Positions 40,483-50,906 are shown, counted from the stretch's first letter. The stretch is 64,000 nt of DNA from Streptomyces aidingensis (GCF_900112355.1 NZ_FOLM01000001.1:169276-233275), one strand, 5' to 3'. Numbers and translations are program-made. Notes: a model not told the origin generated them from the sequence alone.

Positions 40483-40772
40483 CAGTGTCCCCTTGCGTAC
40501 GTCCTGTGCTGCTGTGTCGTGCTGCTGTCAGGGCGTTGCCAGCGGCACATCCGTTCCTTCAAAGCGGATGTAAATATGACTACCAGCCGAATATAGCCCT
40601 AGATGTGCCGAACAAGGCAAGAAGGTCCAAAGGGTGCAAAAACGAATGTTCGGCGTGTTGCGCCAACCCCCTCTGTTGTGTCACCGGTCAGTCACGTAGG
40701 GTGGTGAAGAGCGACTGTCGGGAGGGTGATCCGGCGGTTCGCCGCCGCTCCCGCCCGCCGGGAAGGGGCCGC
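40483..40772. promoter_or_regulatory. whiD-bldM divergent regulatory region
   Basis: This is the most AT-rich non-coding stretch in the window (mainly 40555-40660). It holds an inverted repeat ACATCCG/CGGATGT (40547-40553 and 40565-40571). GCCGAAYA occurs at 40586-40593 and 40607-40614, 21 bp apart, with an inverted copy TGTTCGGC at 40647-40654. A -10-like TAGGGT at 40697-40702 lies inside TCACGTAGGGTGG (40692-40704), which matches a BldD-type box except at two positions. No gene is visible. Confidence 0.6.
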
Positions 40773-40800
40773 CGTAACTCTTTCGGGTGACCGTCGTTGA
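40773..40800 (+). promoter_or_regulatory. bldM: bldM promoter of the sigma-BldN type
   Basis: CGTAAC at 40773-40778 and CGTTGA at 40795-40800, spaced 16 nt, match the elements known for sigma-BldN promoters, and bldM is a documented BldN target in Streptomyces. Transcription would start near 40807. The leader of about 120 nt holds two short stem-loops. Confidence 0.8.
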
Positions 40801-40925
40801 GAGGACCGAGGCGGGTGTCGGCGTCCCGCCGCACGGCGGACGCCCCCGGGTCCGCCTCCCCGACCCATGACCACCGTGACTGCCTGGAGGCTCAAGGTGA
40901 TGCGCACCACCTGCGGAGGACGGCC

Positions 40926-41537
40926 ATGACTTCCGTCCTCGTCTGCGACGATTCCCCCCTCGCGCGGGAGGCGCTCCGCCGCGCGGTGGCCACCGTGCCG
41001 GGCGTGGAGCGAGTGACGACGGCCGCCAACGGCGAGGAAGTGCTCCGCCGCTGGGGTGCCGACCGGTCCGACCTGGTCCTGATGGATGTCCGGATGCCCG
41101 GCCTCGGCGGGGTGGAGACGGTCCGGCGGCTGCTCTCCGCCGATCCCGGCGCCCGCATCATCATGCTCACCGTGGCCGAGGACCTGGACGGCGTGGCGCT
41201 GGCCGTGGCCGCCGGCGCCCGCGGCTATCTGCACAAGGACGCCTCCCGGGCCGAACTGCGCGCCACCGTGACCCAGGCCCTGGCCGACCCCACCTGGCGG
41301 CTGGCGCCGCGCCGGGTGCGCTCCTCCGACATGGGGGCCGCGCCGACCCTGACCGCCCGTGAGATCCAGGTGCTGGAGGGCATGAGCCACGGCCGTTCGA
41401 ACGCCGAGATCGGCCGAGAGCTCTTCCTCTCCGAGGACACCGTGAAGACCCATGCCCGCCGGCTGTTCAAGAAGCTCGGCGCCTCCGACCGGGCGCATGC
41501 GGTGGCCCTGGGCTTCCGCTGGGGACTGGTCCGCTGA
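40926..41537 (+). CDS. bldM: atypical response regulator BldM
   Basis: The 203-residue protein has a receiver domain (MTSVLVCDDSPLAREALRRA; Asp54 in LMDVRMPG) and a LuxR-type helix-turn-helix (LTAREIQVLEGMSHGRSNAE, SEDTVKTHARRLFKKLGASD). BldM controls aerial mycelium genes as a homodimer and late genes with WhiI. Phosphorylation is not needed in the model species. The ATG has GCGGAGGACGGCC upstream. The frame stays open upstream, but that is leader sequence. It has a BldN-type promoter. Confidence 0.96.
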   Translation: MTSVLVCDDSPLAREALRRAVATVPGVERVTTAANGEEVLRRWGADRSDLVLMDVRMPGLGGVETVRRLLSADPGARIIMLTVAEDLDGVALAVAAGARGYLHKDASRAELRATVTQALADPTWRLAPRRVRSSDMGAAPTLTAREIQVLEGMSHGRSNAEIGRELFLSEDTVKTHARRLFKKLGASDRAHAVALGFRWGLVR

Positions 41538-41836
41538 CCGCGCACCCTGCCGCCGGCCGTCCCCGGGGACCCCAACCGTCCCGTCCGCGCCCGCAGTTCA
41601 CGCCGATAAGCGATGTGCCGGTGGGGTCCGATCCGATATTTTCGCGGGTGCCGCATGCTTGAAGCATGACGTTCCTGGGGGAACGAGCCGACCGCGTGCG
41701 AGGGGAGGGCCCGGAAATGAGCGCGAATGCGCCCGGTGTACCTGTGCGACAGGGCGACGCCGGGACGGGTAACGACTCGGTGCACAACTCCCGCCGTCCC
41801 GGTCCGGACAGATCGGGGGCAGTGCACCATAGACGG
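41538..41836 (+). promoter_or_regulatory. bldM-shbA intergenic region with a 15-bp palindrome
   Basis: CATGCTT-G-AAGCATG at 41654-41668 is a perfect 15-bp palindrome, and GTTCC-TGGG-GGAAC lies at 41671-41684. A sequence frame is open from ATG 41717, but only about 28 of its 40 third positions are G or C, well below neighbouring genes, so I treat it as non-coding. The palindrome is a candidate operator for the sigma gene downstream. Confidence 0.5.
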
Positions 41837-42421
41837 ATGCGCGATGACCGAGAGCACGACGCCGCCGCCATCGGCACGCTCGTGCATCGGGCCGTAGGGG
41901 GGGACTCGCAGGCCACGCACGACCTGCTCGCCCATGTCCATCCGCTGGCCCTGCGGTACTGCCGGACCCGGCTGCGCCGGCTCCCCGGCGAGGCCCGCCA
42001 TTTCGTCGACGACCTGGCCCAGGAGGTCTGCCTGGCGGTGCTCTGCGCGCTGCCGCGCTACCGGGACACCGGCCGGTCGTTCGACGCCTTTGTGATGGGC
42101 ATCGCACAGCACAAGATCGCCGACCTCCAGCGGGCCGCGCTGCGCCATCCCGGCTCCACCGCGGTGCCCTCCGACGAGATGCCCGAGCGGGCCGACGACT
42201 CCCTGGGCCCGGAGGAGCAGGCCCTGCTGAGCAGCGATGCCGCCTGGGCCAAGGAACTGCTGGACAACCTCCCGGACCATCTGCGGCGGCTGGTGCTGCT
42301 GCGGGTCGCGGTGGGGCTGACCGCCGAGGAGACCGGTGCGCAGCTCGGCATGTCGCCGGGCGCGGTCCGGGTCGCCCAGCACCGGGCCCTCACCCGCCTC
42401 CGCGCCCTCGCCGACCGCTGA
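41837..42421 (+). CDS. shbA: ECF-type sigma factor, probably ShbA
   Basis: The 194-residue protein has sigma region 2 ([40 protein letters not shown]) and region 4 ([40 protein letters not shown]). Its place between bldM and guaB and its sequence match ShbA, which drives transcription of the principal sigma gene hrdB in Streptomyces. The start [13 protein letters not shown] fits homologues as I recall them. CACCAT at 41825-41830 suggests a leaderless message. No anti-sigma gene lies next to it. Confidence 0.75.
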   Translation: MRDDREHDAAAIGTLVHRAVGGDSQATHDLLAHVHPLALRYCRTRLRRLPGEARHFVDDLAQEVCLAVLCALPRYRDTGRSFDAFVMGIAQHKIADLQRAALRHPGSTAVPSDEMPERADDSLGPEEQALLSSDAAWAKELLDNLPDHLRRLVLLRVAVGLTAEETGAQLGMSPGAVRVAQHRALTRLRALADR

Positions 42422-44116
<1,695 letters not shown>

Positions 44117-44122
44117 GCGTGT

Positions 44123-44173
44123 CCGCCGCCCGCGGCACCGGCCACCCGGCGTGGCCGGCACCGCGGGCGGCGG
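44123..44173 (+). terminator. terminator between guaB and its paralogue
   Basis: Arms 44123-44145 and 44151-44173 pair over 23 positions except for one 2-nt internal mismatch, with a 5-nt loop. It lies directly after the guaB stop, so the paralogue probably has its own promoter. Confidence 0.8.
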
Positions 44174-44276
44174 CATGTCCGCGCCCCCCGACATACTGGA
44201 GGGCGGACCAGCGTCCGGCCGGCCCCGCCGCCGCCCGGACACCGGGGTCCGCACCGCATCACGAAAGGTTCAGCAC

Positions 44277-45392
44277 GTGACTGAGATCGAGATCGGGCGC
44301 GGCAAGCGCGGGCGCCGGGCGTACGCCTTCGACGACATCGCCGTGGTGCCGAGCCGACGCACCCGGGACCCGGAGGAGGTCTCGATCGCCTGGCAGATCG
44401 ACGCCTACCGCTTCGAACTGCCGTTCCTGGCCGCGCCCATGGACTCGGTTGTCTCCCCGGCGACCGCGATCCGGATCGGCCGGCTCGGCGGTCTCGGCGT
44501 GCTCAACCTGGAAGGGCTGTGGACCCGCTACGAGGACCCGGAGCCGCTGCTCGCCGAGATCCGCGGGCTGGACGAGGCCACGGCCAACCGGCGGCTCCAG
44601 GAGCTCTACGCCGAACCGGTCAGGGAGGAACTGATCGGGCGGCGGATCAGGGAGGTGCGGGAGGCCGGGGTGATCACCGCCGCCGCGCTCTCGCCGCAGC
44701 GCACCGCGCAGTTCTCCAAGGCCGTGGTGGACGCGGGCGTGGACATCTTTGTGATCCGCGGCACCACCGTCTCGGCCGAGCATGTCTCCGGGCGGGCCGA
44801 GCCGCTCAATCTCAAGCAGTTCATCTATGAGCTGGACGTGCCGGTGATCGTGGGCGGCTGCGCCACCTACACCGCGGCGCTGCACCTGATGCGCACCGGC
44901 GCGGCCGGGGTGCTGGTGGGCTTCGGCGGCGGCGCCGCGCACACCACCCGCAATGTGCTGGGCATCCAGGTGCCGATGGCGACCGCGGTGGCGGATGTGG
45001 CCGCGGCCCGGCGGGACTACATGGACGAGTCCGGCGGGCGCTATGTGCATGTGATCGCGGACGGCGGGGTGGGCTGGTCCGGCGATCTGCCCAAGGCGAT
45101 CGCCTGCGGCGCGGACGCGGTGATGATGGGTTCGCCGCTGGCCCGGGCGACCGACTCGCCCGGCGAGGGCCACCACTGGGGCATGGAGGCGGTGCACGCG
45201 GACGTGGTGCGCGGCAAGAAGGTGCACCTGGGCACCGTCGGCACCACCGAGCAGGTGCTCACCGGCCCCTCGTACACGCCGGACGGTTCGATGAACCTCT
45301 TCGGCGCGCTGCGCCGGGCCATGGCCACCACCGGCTACACCGACCTGAAGGAATTCCAGCGGGTCGAGGTCACGGTCGCCCGCTCCCGCTGA
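44277..45392 (+). CDS. guaB3: GuaB3-type IMP dehydrogenase-related protein without catalytic Cys
   Basis: The 371-residue barrel protein resembles IMPDH (AYAFDDIAVVPSRRTRDPEE, ELPFLAAPMDSVVSPATAIR, VHVIADGGVGWSGDLPKAIA) but has no CBS domains. The loop that holds the catalytic Cys in IMPDH reads GFGGGAAHTTRNVLG here, so the Cys is missing. In mycobacteria the same family (GuaB3) also lies next to the active guaB2 and has no proven activity. The GTG start has GAAAGG 8 nt upstream. Confidence 0.85.
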   Translation: MTEIEIGRGKRGRRAYAFDDIAVVPSRRTRDPEEVSIAWQIDAYRFELPFLAAPMDSVVSPATAIRIGRLGGLGVLNLEGLWTRYEDPEPLLAEIRGLDEATANRRLQELYAEPVREELIGRRIREVREAGVITAAALSPQRTAQFSKAVVDAGVDIFVIRGTTVSAEHVSGRAEPLNLKQFIYELDVPVIVGGCATYTAALHLMRTGAAGVLVGFGGGAAHTTRNVLGIQVPMATAVADVAAARRDYMDESGGRYVHVIADGGVGWSGDLPKAIACGADAVMMGSPLARATDSPGEGHHWGMEAVHADVVRGKKVHLGTVGTTEQVLTGPSYTPDGSMNLFGALRRAMATTGYTDLKEFQRVEVTVARSR

Positions 45393-46373
45393 GCGGCTGC
45401 GCGGCCCCCGCCGCCGCGGCGGCGGGGGAGAGACATTCGGCGCGGCGCAGATAGGGCAGGCCGGTGATGGGCAGGCCGGCGAAGAAGCGGCCGGCCAGGT
45501 CGGCCACCTCGGCGGTGCGTTCCAGATGCACCATGTGGTCCGCCCGCAGGACCTCCGCGAACCAGCTCTCCCGGCAGGTCGCGGCGAGCTCCCGGCCCAT
45601 CCGGGGCGGGGTGAAGGTGTCATGCTCGCCGATGGCCACCAGCACCGGACCGGCCGGGCGGCCCAGCGCCGGATCGATCATCCGGTGGCGCAGCAGCCGC
45701 CGGGTGTTGACCGATGCATGCGCAGTTCGTCCCAGGTGGCGGAGCGGAAGCGGTGCAGCAGCATGCGCCGCACCGCCGCCCCGGACTGCACGGCCGCGGC
45801 CGGCTCCGGCCCCTGCGGCCCGCCGCCCATCAGCAGCGCCACACAGGCCTCGGCCAGCGACTCCCGGTCGGTGCCGGCGTCCGCCAGTTCCAGGATGCGG
45901 TCCATGGCGCGGCGCGCGTGCCCGGTGATGCGCTGCATGGTGGAGAGCAGCACCATCCGTGCCACCCGCGACGGATGGGCCTGCGCCAGCCGGTAGGCGA
46001 CGGCCGTGCCGTAGGAGCCGCTCAGCACGTTCACCCGGTCCAGGCCGTGCTCGGCGAGCATATGGGCGAGCGCATCGGCCAGGAAGCCCGCGCCGTGCTG
46101 TTCCGGCAGCAGGTCGCCGGCGCCCCAGCCGGGCAGATCGACGCCGACCACATCGGCGTGTGCCAGCAGCCGGCGCTCCAGCCGTCCCCATTCCTCCTTG
46201 CGCTGCATCGCGCCGCCGATCAGCACCACCGGCGTCGCCGGCCGTGCCCGCGGCGCCCGCACGATCCGTGATTCGCAGCGGTATCCCCGCCAGGAATGGA
46301 CCCGGACGGTGACGGATTCCGTCTCGCCGGGAGCTGGACGTTCGGCCAGTGTGCTGCTGCCGGGCCCGGTCAC
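45370..46373 (-). pseudogene. alpha/beta-hydrolase interrupted by a frameshift
   Basis: The N-terminal part (GTG 46373, GGGAGG upstream) reads through VLIGGAMQRKEEWGRLERRL and the nucleophile SGSYGTAVAYRLAQ, then ends early at 45678 after ATWDELRMHRS. The missing C-terminal part continues in another frame from about 45730 (ASVNTRRLLRHRMIDPALGR), including the catalytic Asp region VLVAIGEHDTFTPP and the His region RADHMVHLERT, ending at 45370. Joined, it makes a normal hydrolase of about 330 residues. There is no homopolymer run at the junction (near 45710-45735). The end overlaps guaB3 by 23 nt. Confidence 0.75.
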
Positions 46374-46470
46374 GTGATGCCTCCCAGATCGTCCGCGCGT
46401 GGATCGTCAACGAGCGCCGCGCCGGAAAGGTCACCCGGCGCACCCCGTGCCACCGGTGTTCGAAACAGCG

Positions 46471-46512
46471 GGCCGGGGCGGCGGGAGGGGAGCTGCTCCC
46501 GCCGCCCCGGCC
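46471..46512. terminator. bidirectional terminator-like hairpin
   Basis: Perfect 16-bp arms (46471-46486 and 46497-46512) with a 10-nt loop lie just downstream of the DUF839/PhoX gene on the minus strand. It should end that transcript before the hydrolase gene. Confidence 0.75.
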
Positions 46513-46541
46513 GTCCCCCGTGGGCAGCTCCCGGCGGCGCG

Positions 46542-48014
46542 TTACTTCTGGCGCCGCCAGGGGCCGGTGATGGCCAGCAGGATGCCGGGCCGCTGGATCG
46601 AGGCGTACAGCGTGCGGCCGTCGCCCGAGAAGACCACTCCGGCGAACTCCGAGTACTCCGGTTCCGCCGCGGTGCCGGTGTTCACCTCGTTGCGGGCCAG
46701 CGGGTAGGTGCGGCCGTCGTCGGTGGCGCCGAACAGATGCTGGTGGCCGCGGCCGTCCTCGGCGATGATCAGCCCGCCGTACGGCGAGACGGTGATGCTG
46801 TCGGGGCCGTCCGGGCGGTCCGGGCGGTCCGGGCGGTGGGTCAGGCCGGCCCCGGCGGGGGAGGGGGCGAGGCCGAAGCGGAGCCGGAGGGTGAGGGTGC
46901 GCCGCCGGGGCTGGTAGAACCAGACCTGGCCGTCGTGCGGGGTGCCGGGGCTGTCCTCGGCCCGGGCGTAGGAGGAGACGAGGAAGACGCCGCCCTCGCC
47001 CCACCACATGCCCTCCAGCTTGCGGGCGCGGGTGACCCGGCCGTCCGCGAACTGCCTGCGCACCGGGGTCCGCCGGGCGTCCCGGTCCGGCACGTCCACC
47101 CAGTCCACGCCGTAGACGGTGCCGATCCGCCCGGCCCGGGAGAGGTCGTCCACGAACCGGCCGCGGGAGTCGAAGCAGCGGAACGCCTGGAGCCGGCCCG
47201 CGTCCTCGGCCAGGGTGCGCAGCGCGCCGCGTCCGTGCCGGAAGCCGGGCGGCGGGGTCCAGCGGTAGAAGAGGCCGTTGGGCCCGGCGGCGTCCTCGGT
47301 GAGGTACAGATGGCCGCGCCCGGGGTCCACCACCACCGCCTCGTGGTCGAATCTGCCGAGCGCCTTGACCGGCCGGGGGTCGCGGTTCGCCGCCCGGTCG
47401 CCCGGGTCCACCTCGAAGACATAGCCGTGGTCCCTGGTCATGCCCCGCTCGCCGGCCCGGTCGGAGTTCTCCTCGCAGGTCAGCCAGGTGCCCCAGGGCG
47501 TGGTGCCGCCCGCGCAGTTGGTGGAGGTGCCGGCCAGGCCGACCCATTCGGTGACATGAGCGCCGCCGTCCGCGACCTCGACCACGGTGCAGCCGCCGGA
47601 GGCCGCCGGGTCGTACACCAGGCCGGGGGCCGGCGGCACCGGATGGGCCCAGCCGGAGCGGGGGCCCTTCAGCTCGTGGTTGACCACCAGCAGTTCGGTG
47701 CCGAGCGGCCCGGGGAACGCGCCGGTGCCGTCGTGCCGCTCCGGCGTGGCCTCACCGCTGTCCAGCCGGGTGTGGCCGGCCCGGGTGAGAATCCGGTACG
47801 AGAAGCCTGCGGGAAGGGACAGGATGCCGTCGGGATCGGGCACCAGGGGGCCGTAGCCCGGCTGCCGCTCGTCCTCACGGCCGGTGGCGAGCGCGCCCGG
47901 CGCGCTGCTCAGCACCGCGGTGCTGCCCGCCAGCGCCACCCCGGCACCGGCGACCGCGCCGGCCTGGACGAAACCCCTCCGGCTGAGATCCGTGTGTACC
48001 TCTGACGTGCTCAT
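46542..48014 (-). CDS. Tat-exported PhoX/DUF839 family protein
   Basis: With the start at 48014 the protein has 490 residues. The N-terminus has a twin-arginine signal (LSRRGFVQAGAVAGAGVALA) ending near an Ala-rich cleavage region. The mature part shows the DUF839/PhoX beta-propeller pattern (GTELLVVNHELKG, CAGGTTPWGTWLTCEEN, GRFDHEAVVVDP, LYLTEDAAGPNGLFYRW, KLEGMWWGEGGVFLVSSYAR). Members are calcium-dependent alkaline phosphatases. The secreted-phosphatase role is inferred. Ribosome binding is weak for this start and an alternative ATG lies at 48042. Confidence 0.85.
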   Translation of the reverse strand: MSTSEVHTDLSRRGFVQAGAVAGAGVALAGSTAVLSSAPGALATGREDERQPGYGPLVPDPDGILSLPAGFSYRILTRAGHTRLDSGEATPERHDGTGAFPGPLGTELLVVNHELKGPRSGWAHPVPPAPGLVYDPAASGGCTVVEVADGGAHVTEWVGLAGTSTNCAGGTTPWGTWLTCEENSDRAGERGMTRDHGYVFEVDPGDRAANRDPRPVKALGRFDHEAVVVDPGRGHLYLTEDAAGPNGLFYRWTPPPGFRHGRGALRTLAEDAGRLQAFRCFDSRGRFVDDLSRAGRIGTVYGVDWVDVPDRDARRTPVRRQFADGRVTRARKLEGMWWGEGGVFLVSSYARAEDSPGTPHDGQVWFYQPRRRTLTLRLRFGLAPSPAGAGLTHRPDRPDRPDGPDSITVSPYGGLIIAEDGRGHQHLFGATDDGRTYPLARNEVNTGTAAEPEYSEFAGVVFSGDGRTLYASIQRPGILLAITGPWRRQK

Positions 48015-48230
48015 GCGTTCAGGGTGTCGTCTTTCGGCCAACATGGCCTGAACGGCACACGACACGCCACGGACCGAATCCGGACATAGCCCGCTCGGGG
48101 GGTGGGGCCCGGTCACCGGGCGGTTGCGTGCGGCGTACGGACTGATCACGGGTGCCGTCCGGGTCTTCGGCACGGCACCGTGACGGACCTAGCGTCGGTC
48201 CGGGGGCGGCACCGCTGGACGGAGAGACAC

Positions 48231-49559
48231 GTGGCAGGTGACGGGGACGAGAGCCGGCACGGCGCAACGCCCGGGACGGGGCCGGAGGACGTGCGGCGGG
48301 AGCGTGCGGGACACGGCACCCCGGGAGAGCCGGGCGGCTTCTCCGGGATCAGGACCGGCGCGGTGGACGACTGGGAGGAGCCCGCTGCCGCCCCGGCGCG
48401 TCCGGGGGACGCCCGGCGGCCGGGCCGGACCGTAGGCGGCTGCCTGGCCGGCTGCGGCTTCACCGCGCTGGCGCTGTTCTTCGCGGCCGGGGCCGGGATC
48501 GGCCTGCTGCTGCTGGCGCTCAAGGGCGCGGGAAACCAGGCGGACCGGGCCGAGCGGCAGGCGTGGGAGCGGGCCCGGGGCGGGCTGACCGAGTTCGCCG
48601 GGCACTACGCCGAACTGCTGGCGGGCCAGGACGGTGCGGAGCCGGACGGGGTGGCGGTCCGGGAGCTGGCCGAGCGGCGCGGCGGCAGGCTGCTGGAACT
48701 GCGCTGGCAGGGCGATGCCGTGCGGGCCCGGGTCCGCTTCGACGCCGAGTACAGCGGCTTCGGCTTCGTCAAGGGGCGCGGGCTGGTCTCGGTCTGCGGT
48801 GTGGTGCAGGGCCGGCTGGGCGCGGCACCGGACGGCGGGTCCGCGGCCGGGCCGGTCTGGCGGGACTGCGCGGAGGACGACGGGCGCCGGGGCGGCGACG
48901 GGAGCGGATGCCCGGCCGAGCCGGAGCCCGGGAGCGGCTGCTGGTCGGAGAGCACCGATCCCCGGGCGCTGGCCGCGGCCCGGGGACACCGGCTGCACGG
49001 GGAGCTGTCCGCGGCTGCGCTGTCGGCTGCGCTGCCGGCCGGGGGGTCCGGCCCGGCCGGCCCGGCCGGCCCCGACGGCCTCAACGGTCTCGCGGGTCTC
49101 GCCGCGGAACACCATGGCCTGCTGTTCGGCTACCGCTCCGGTGCCGGGACCGCCGAGGCGCTGCTGTTGGTGGGTCTGCTCCCCGGGGAACTGGACTGGC
49201 CGGAGGCCGCCCGGGCGGCCGGGGCCGGGGAGGAGCGGGGCAACCCGCTGTACTGCGTGGCGCTGCGCTGGGCGGAGCACGGCGGCAGCCGGCCGGCGCG
49301 GGGCCCGGTGACGTCCTGCGGCACGGACGCGCCGGTGCCCGTGCCGGTGCCGGTGGCCACCGGCCGGGACTGGTGCCGGGCGGGGGACGACGCCGGGCCG
49401 CCGGGTGACTGCTGGCTGCGCGACGGGGAGACCGGCGGGTGGGAGCGGTGGCTGCCGGACCCCGATCCGGCGGCCGGTGATCCGGACTACTGGAGTGACC
49501 GGGAGCCGCCCGAGGGATGGCAGGAGTGGCCGGAGCCGTCCGGTCCGGCGGACGGCTGA
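48231..49559 (+). CDS. single-pass membrane protein of unknown function, Cys-rich outside domain
   Basis: The 442-residue protein has a hydrophilic N-terminus of about 75 residues, one membrane helix (CGFTALALFFAAGAGIGLLL), and a long outside part. The outer part is rich in Gly, Asp and Trp and holds about ten cysteines (for example SVCGVVQG, RDCAEDDG, SGCWSEST, DCWLRDG), which suggests disulfides. No known motif is recognised. GTG 48231 has GGAGAG 6 nt upstream. It diverges from the PhoX-like gene through a 216-nt gap that holds only a weak -10-like TAGCGT at 48190-48195. Confidence 0.7.
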   Translation: MAGDGDESRHGATPGTGPEDVRRERAGHGTPGEPGGFSGIRTGAVDDWEEPAAAPARPGDARRPGRTVGGCLAGCGFTALALFFAAGAGIGLLLLALKGAGNQADRAERQAWERARGGLTEFAGHYAELLAGQDGAEPDGVAVRELAERRGGRLLELRWQGDAVRARVRFDAEYSGFGFVKGRGLVSVCGVVQGRLGAAPDGGSAAGPVWRDCAEDDGRRGGDGSGCPAEPEPGSGCWSESTDPRALAAARGHRLHGELSAAALSAALPAGGSGPAGPAGPDGLNGLAGLAAEHHGLLFGYRSGAGTAEALLLVGLLPGELDWPEAARAAGAGEERGNPLYCVALRWAEHGGSRPARGPVTSCGTDAPVPVPVPVATGRDWCRAGDDAGPPGDCWLRDGETGGWERWLPDPDPAAGDPDYWSDREPPEGWQEWPEPSGPADG

Positions 49560-49583
49560 CGGTCCGCCGCGCCCGGCCGGGCG

Positions 49584-50906
49584 TCACAGCCGGTGTGCCG
49601 CACCGGCCGGGGTGACGCCGCGGGTGTCGAACAGCAGCTGCGCCTTGGCGGCCAGCCCCTGGAGGTCGTAGGTGCTGTGGTTCTGCAGCAGCAGGGTGAG
49701 ATCGGCCAGGGCCGCGGCCTCGTAGAGGGATTCGCACAGCTCACCGGCGTGCGTCACCGGCCGGCCGGCCACCCGCCAGTGCGGCACCAGCGGGTCGTGA
49801 TAGCTGAGCTGCGCCCCGAGCTGCCGCAGCCGGGAGGCGATCTCGGTGGCCGGTGCGCCCTGCCGGTCGGCCGCGTCCGGCCGGGAGGTGACGCCGAGCA
49901 GCAGCACCCGGGCGCCGCGCACCGACTTGCCGTGCTCGTTGAGCAGCGCGGCGGCGCGCTGGGTGACGTAGTGCGGCATGCCGGCGTTCACCTCCTGGGC
50001 CAGCTCCACCATCCGCAGCGGGCGGCCCGAGCCGCGGCGCAGGCCGGGCAGCAGCCCGGCGTCGATCGGCCCGGTGTGGCCGCCGGTGCCGGTGCCGGGC
50101 CCGGGCCGGAGCGCTCCCGCGTGGCCGCCGCCGCCGGGGCCCGCGCCGGGGCCGCCCGCGGCGGCCGTGCCGGTGAGGGCGGGGTCGGTGCAGCGCAGCA
50201 CGTCCCACAGATCGACGCCAAGTTCGTGGCAGAGCACCGCCATCTCGTTCACCAGGGCGAGCTGCACATGGCGCAGATTGGTCTCCAGCACCCGGGCGGT
50301 CTCGGCCTCCTTCGGGCCGCGCGCCCGCATCAGCTTTTCGGCGAAGCGGCCGTAGAAGGCGGCGGCGGCCTCGGTGCAGGCGGGCGTGAGACCGCCGATC
50401 ACCCGCGGCCCGCCGGCGGCCTGACCGCCCGGCTCGGCCCGGCTGCCCGCCGAGCAGGCGAGCCGGAAGTCGTGGCCGGCCCGCAGCCCCGAGCCCTGTT
50501 CCAGCAGCGGTCTGACCAGCTCCTCGGTGGTGCCCGGACAGACCGGTGACTCCAGCACCACCAGGGTGTGCGGACGCAGCCTGGGCGCCAGGACGCGGGC
50601 CGCCTCGCCGATGGCGGTCAGATCCAGCAGCCGGTCCGGGCGGGCCGGGGCGGGCTCGCAGATCAGGGCGGTGCGGACCCTGCTGAGTACCGCCGGGTCG
50701 GTGGAGACGGTGAACCCCCCGGTGAGCATGCGGCGGATCTCGGCGGCGGTGAGCGGGCCCTCGGCGGGCGCCCGGCCGGCCGTCAGCGCGGCGGCGGCCC
50801 GTGCGTCCCGGGTGAAACCGACCGTCGGCATACCGGCGGCGGTGGTGGCCTGCGCGGCGGGCAGACCGAGGTGCCCCAGGCCGAGAACGGCGACATCTGC
50901 GGGCAT
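49584..50906 (-). CDS. degenerate UDP-sugar 6-dehydrogenase family protein, catalytic Cys lost
   Basis: The 440-residue protein has the fold of UDP-glucose or UDP-ManNAc dehydrogenases: NAD site VAVLGLGHLGLPAAQA, VVLESPVCPGTTEELV, ETNLRHVQLALVNEMAVLCH and the C-terminal VLLLGVTSRPDAADRQ. The catalytic GGHC[IF]P motif reads GGHTGPIDAG, so Cys became Thr. The expected S-E-R-x-x-P-G loop is also altered (CSAGSRAEPGG). It is unlikely to oxidise a UDP sugar. ATG 50906 has AAGGAG 9 nt upstream. Confidence 0.78.
   Translation of the reverse strand: MPADVAVLGLGHLGLPAAQATTAAGMPTVGFTRDARAAAALTAGRAPAEGPLTAAEIRRMLTGGFTVSTDPAVLSRVRTALICEPAPARPDRLLDLTAIGEAARVLAPRLRPHTLVVLESPVCPGTTEELVRPLLEQGSGLRAGHDFRLACSAGSRAEPGGQAAGGPRVIGGLTPACTEAAAAFYGRFAEKLMRARGPKEAETARVLETNLRHVQLALVNEMAVLCHELGVDLWDVLRCTDPALTGTAAAGGPGAGPGGGGHAGALRPGPGTGTGGHTGPIDAGLLPGLRRGSGRPLRMVELAQEVNAGMPHYVTQRAAALLNEHGKSVRGARVLLLGVTSRPDAADRQGAPATEIASRLRQLGAQLSYHDPLVPHWRVAGRPVTHAGELCESLYEAAALADLTLLLQNHSTYDLQGLAAKAQLLFDTRGVTPAGAAHRL

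Noticed and set aside
40571..40593. TAAA with GCCGAATA as a WhiG-type promoter
   Set aside because: The spacing is 11 nt, not the 15-16 nt of WhiG promoters, and the -10 matches only partly.
41717..41836. Upstream ATG for the ECF sigma gene, with GGAGGG before it
   Set aside because: Only about 28 of 40 third positions are G or C, the peptide has no sigma homology, and the conserved protein begins near 41837.
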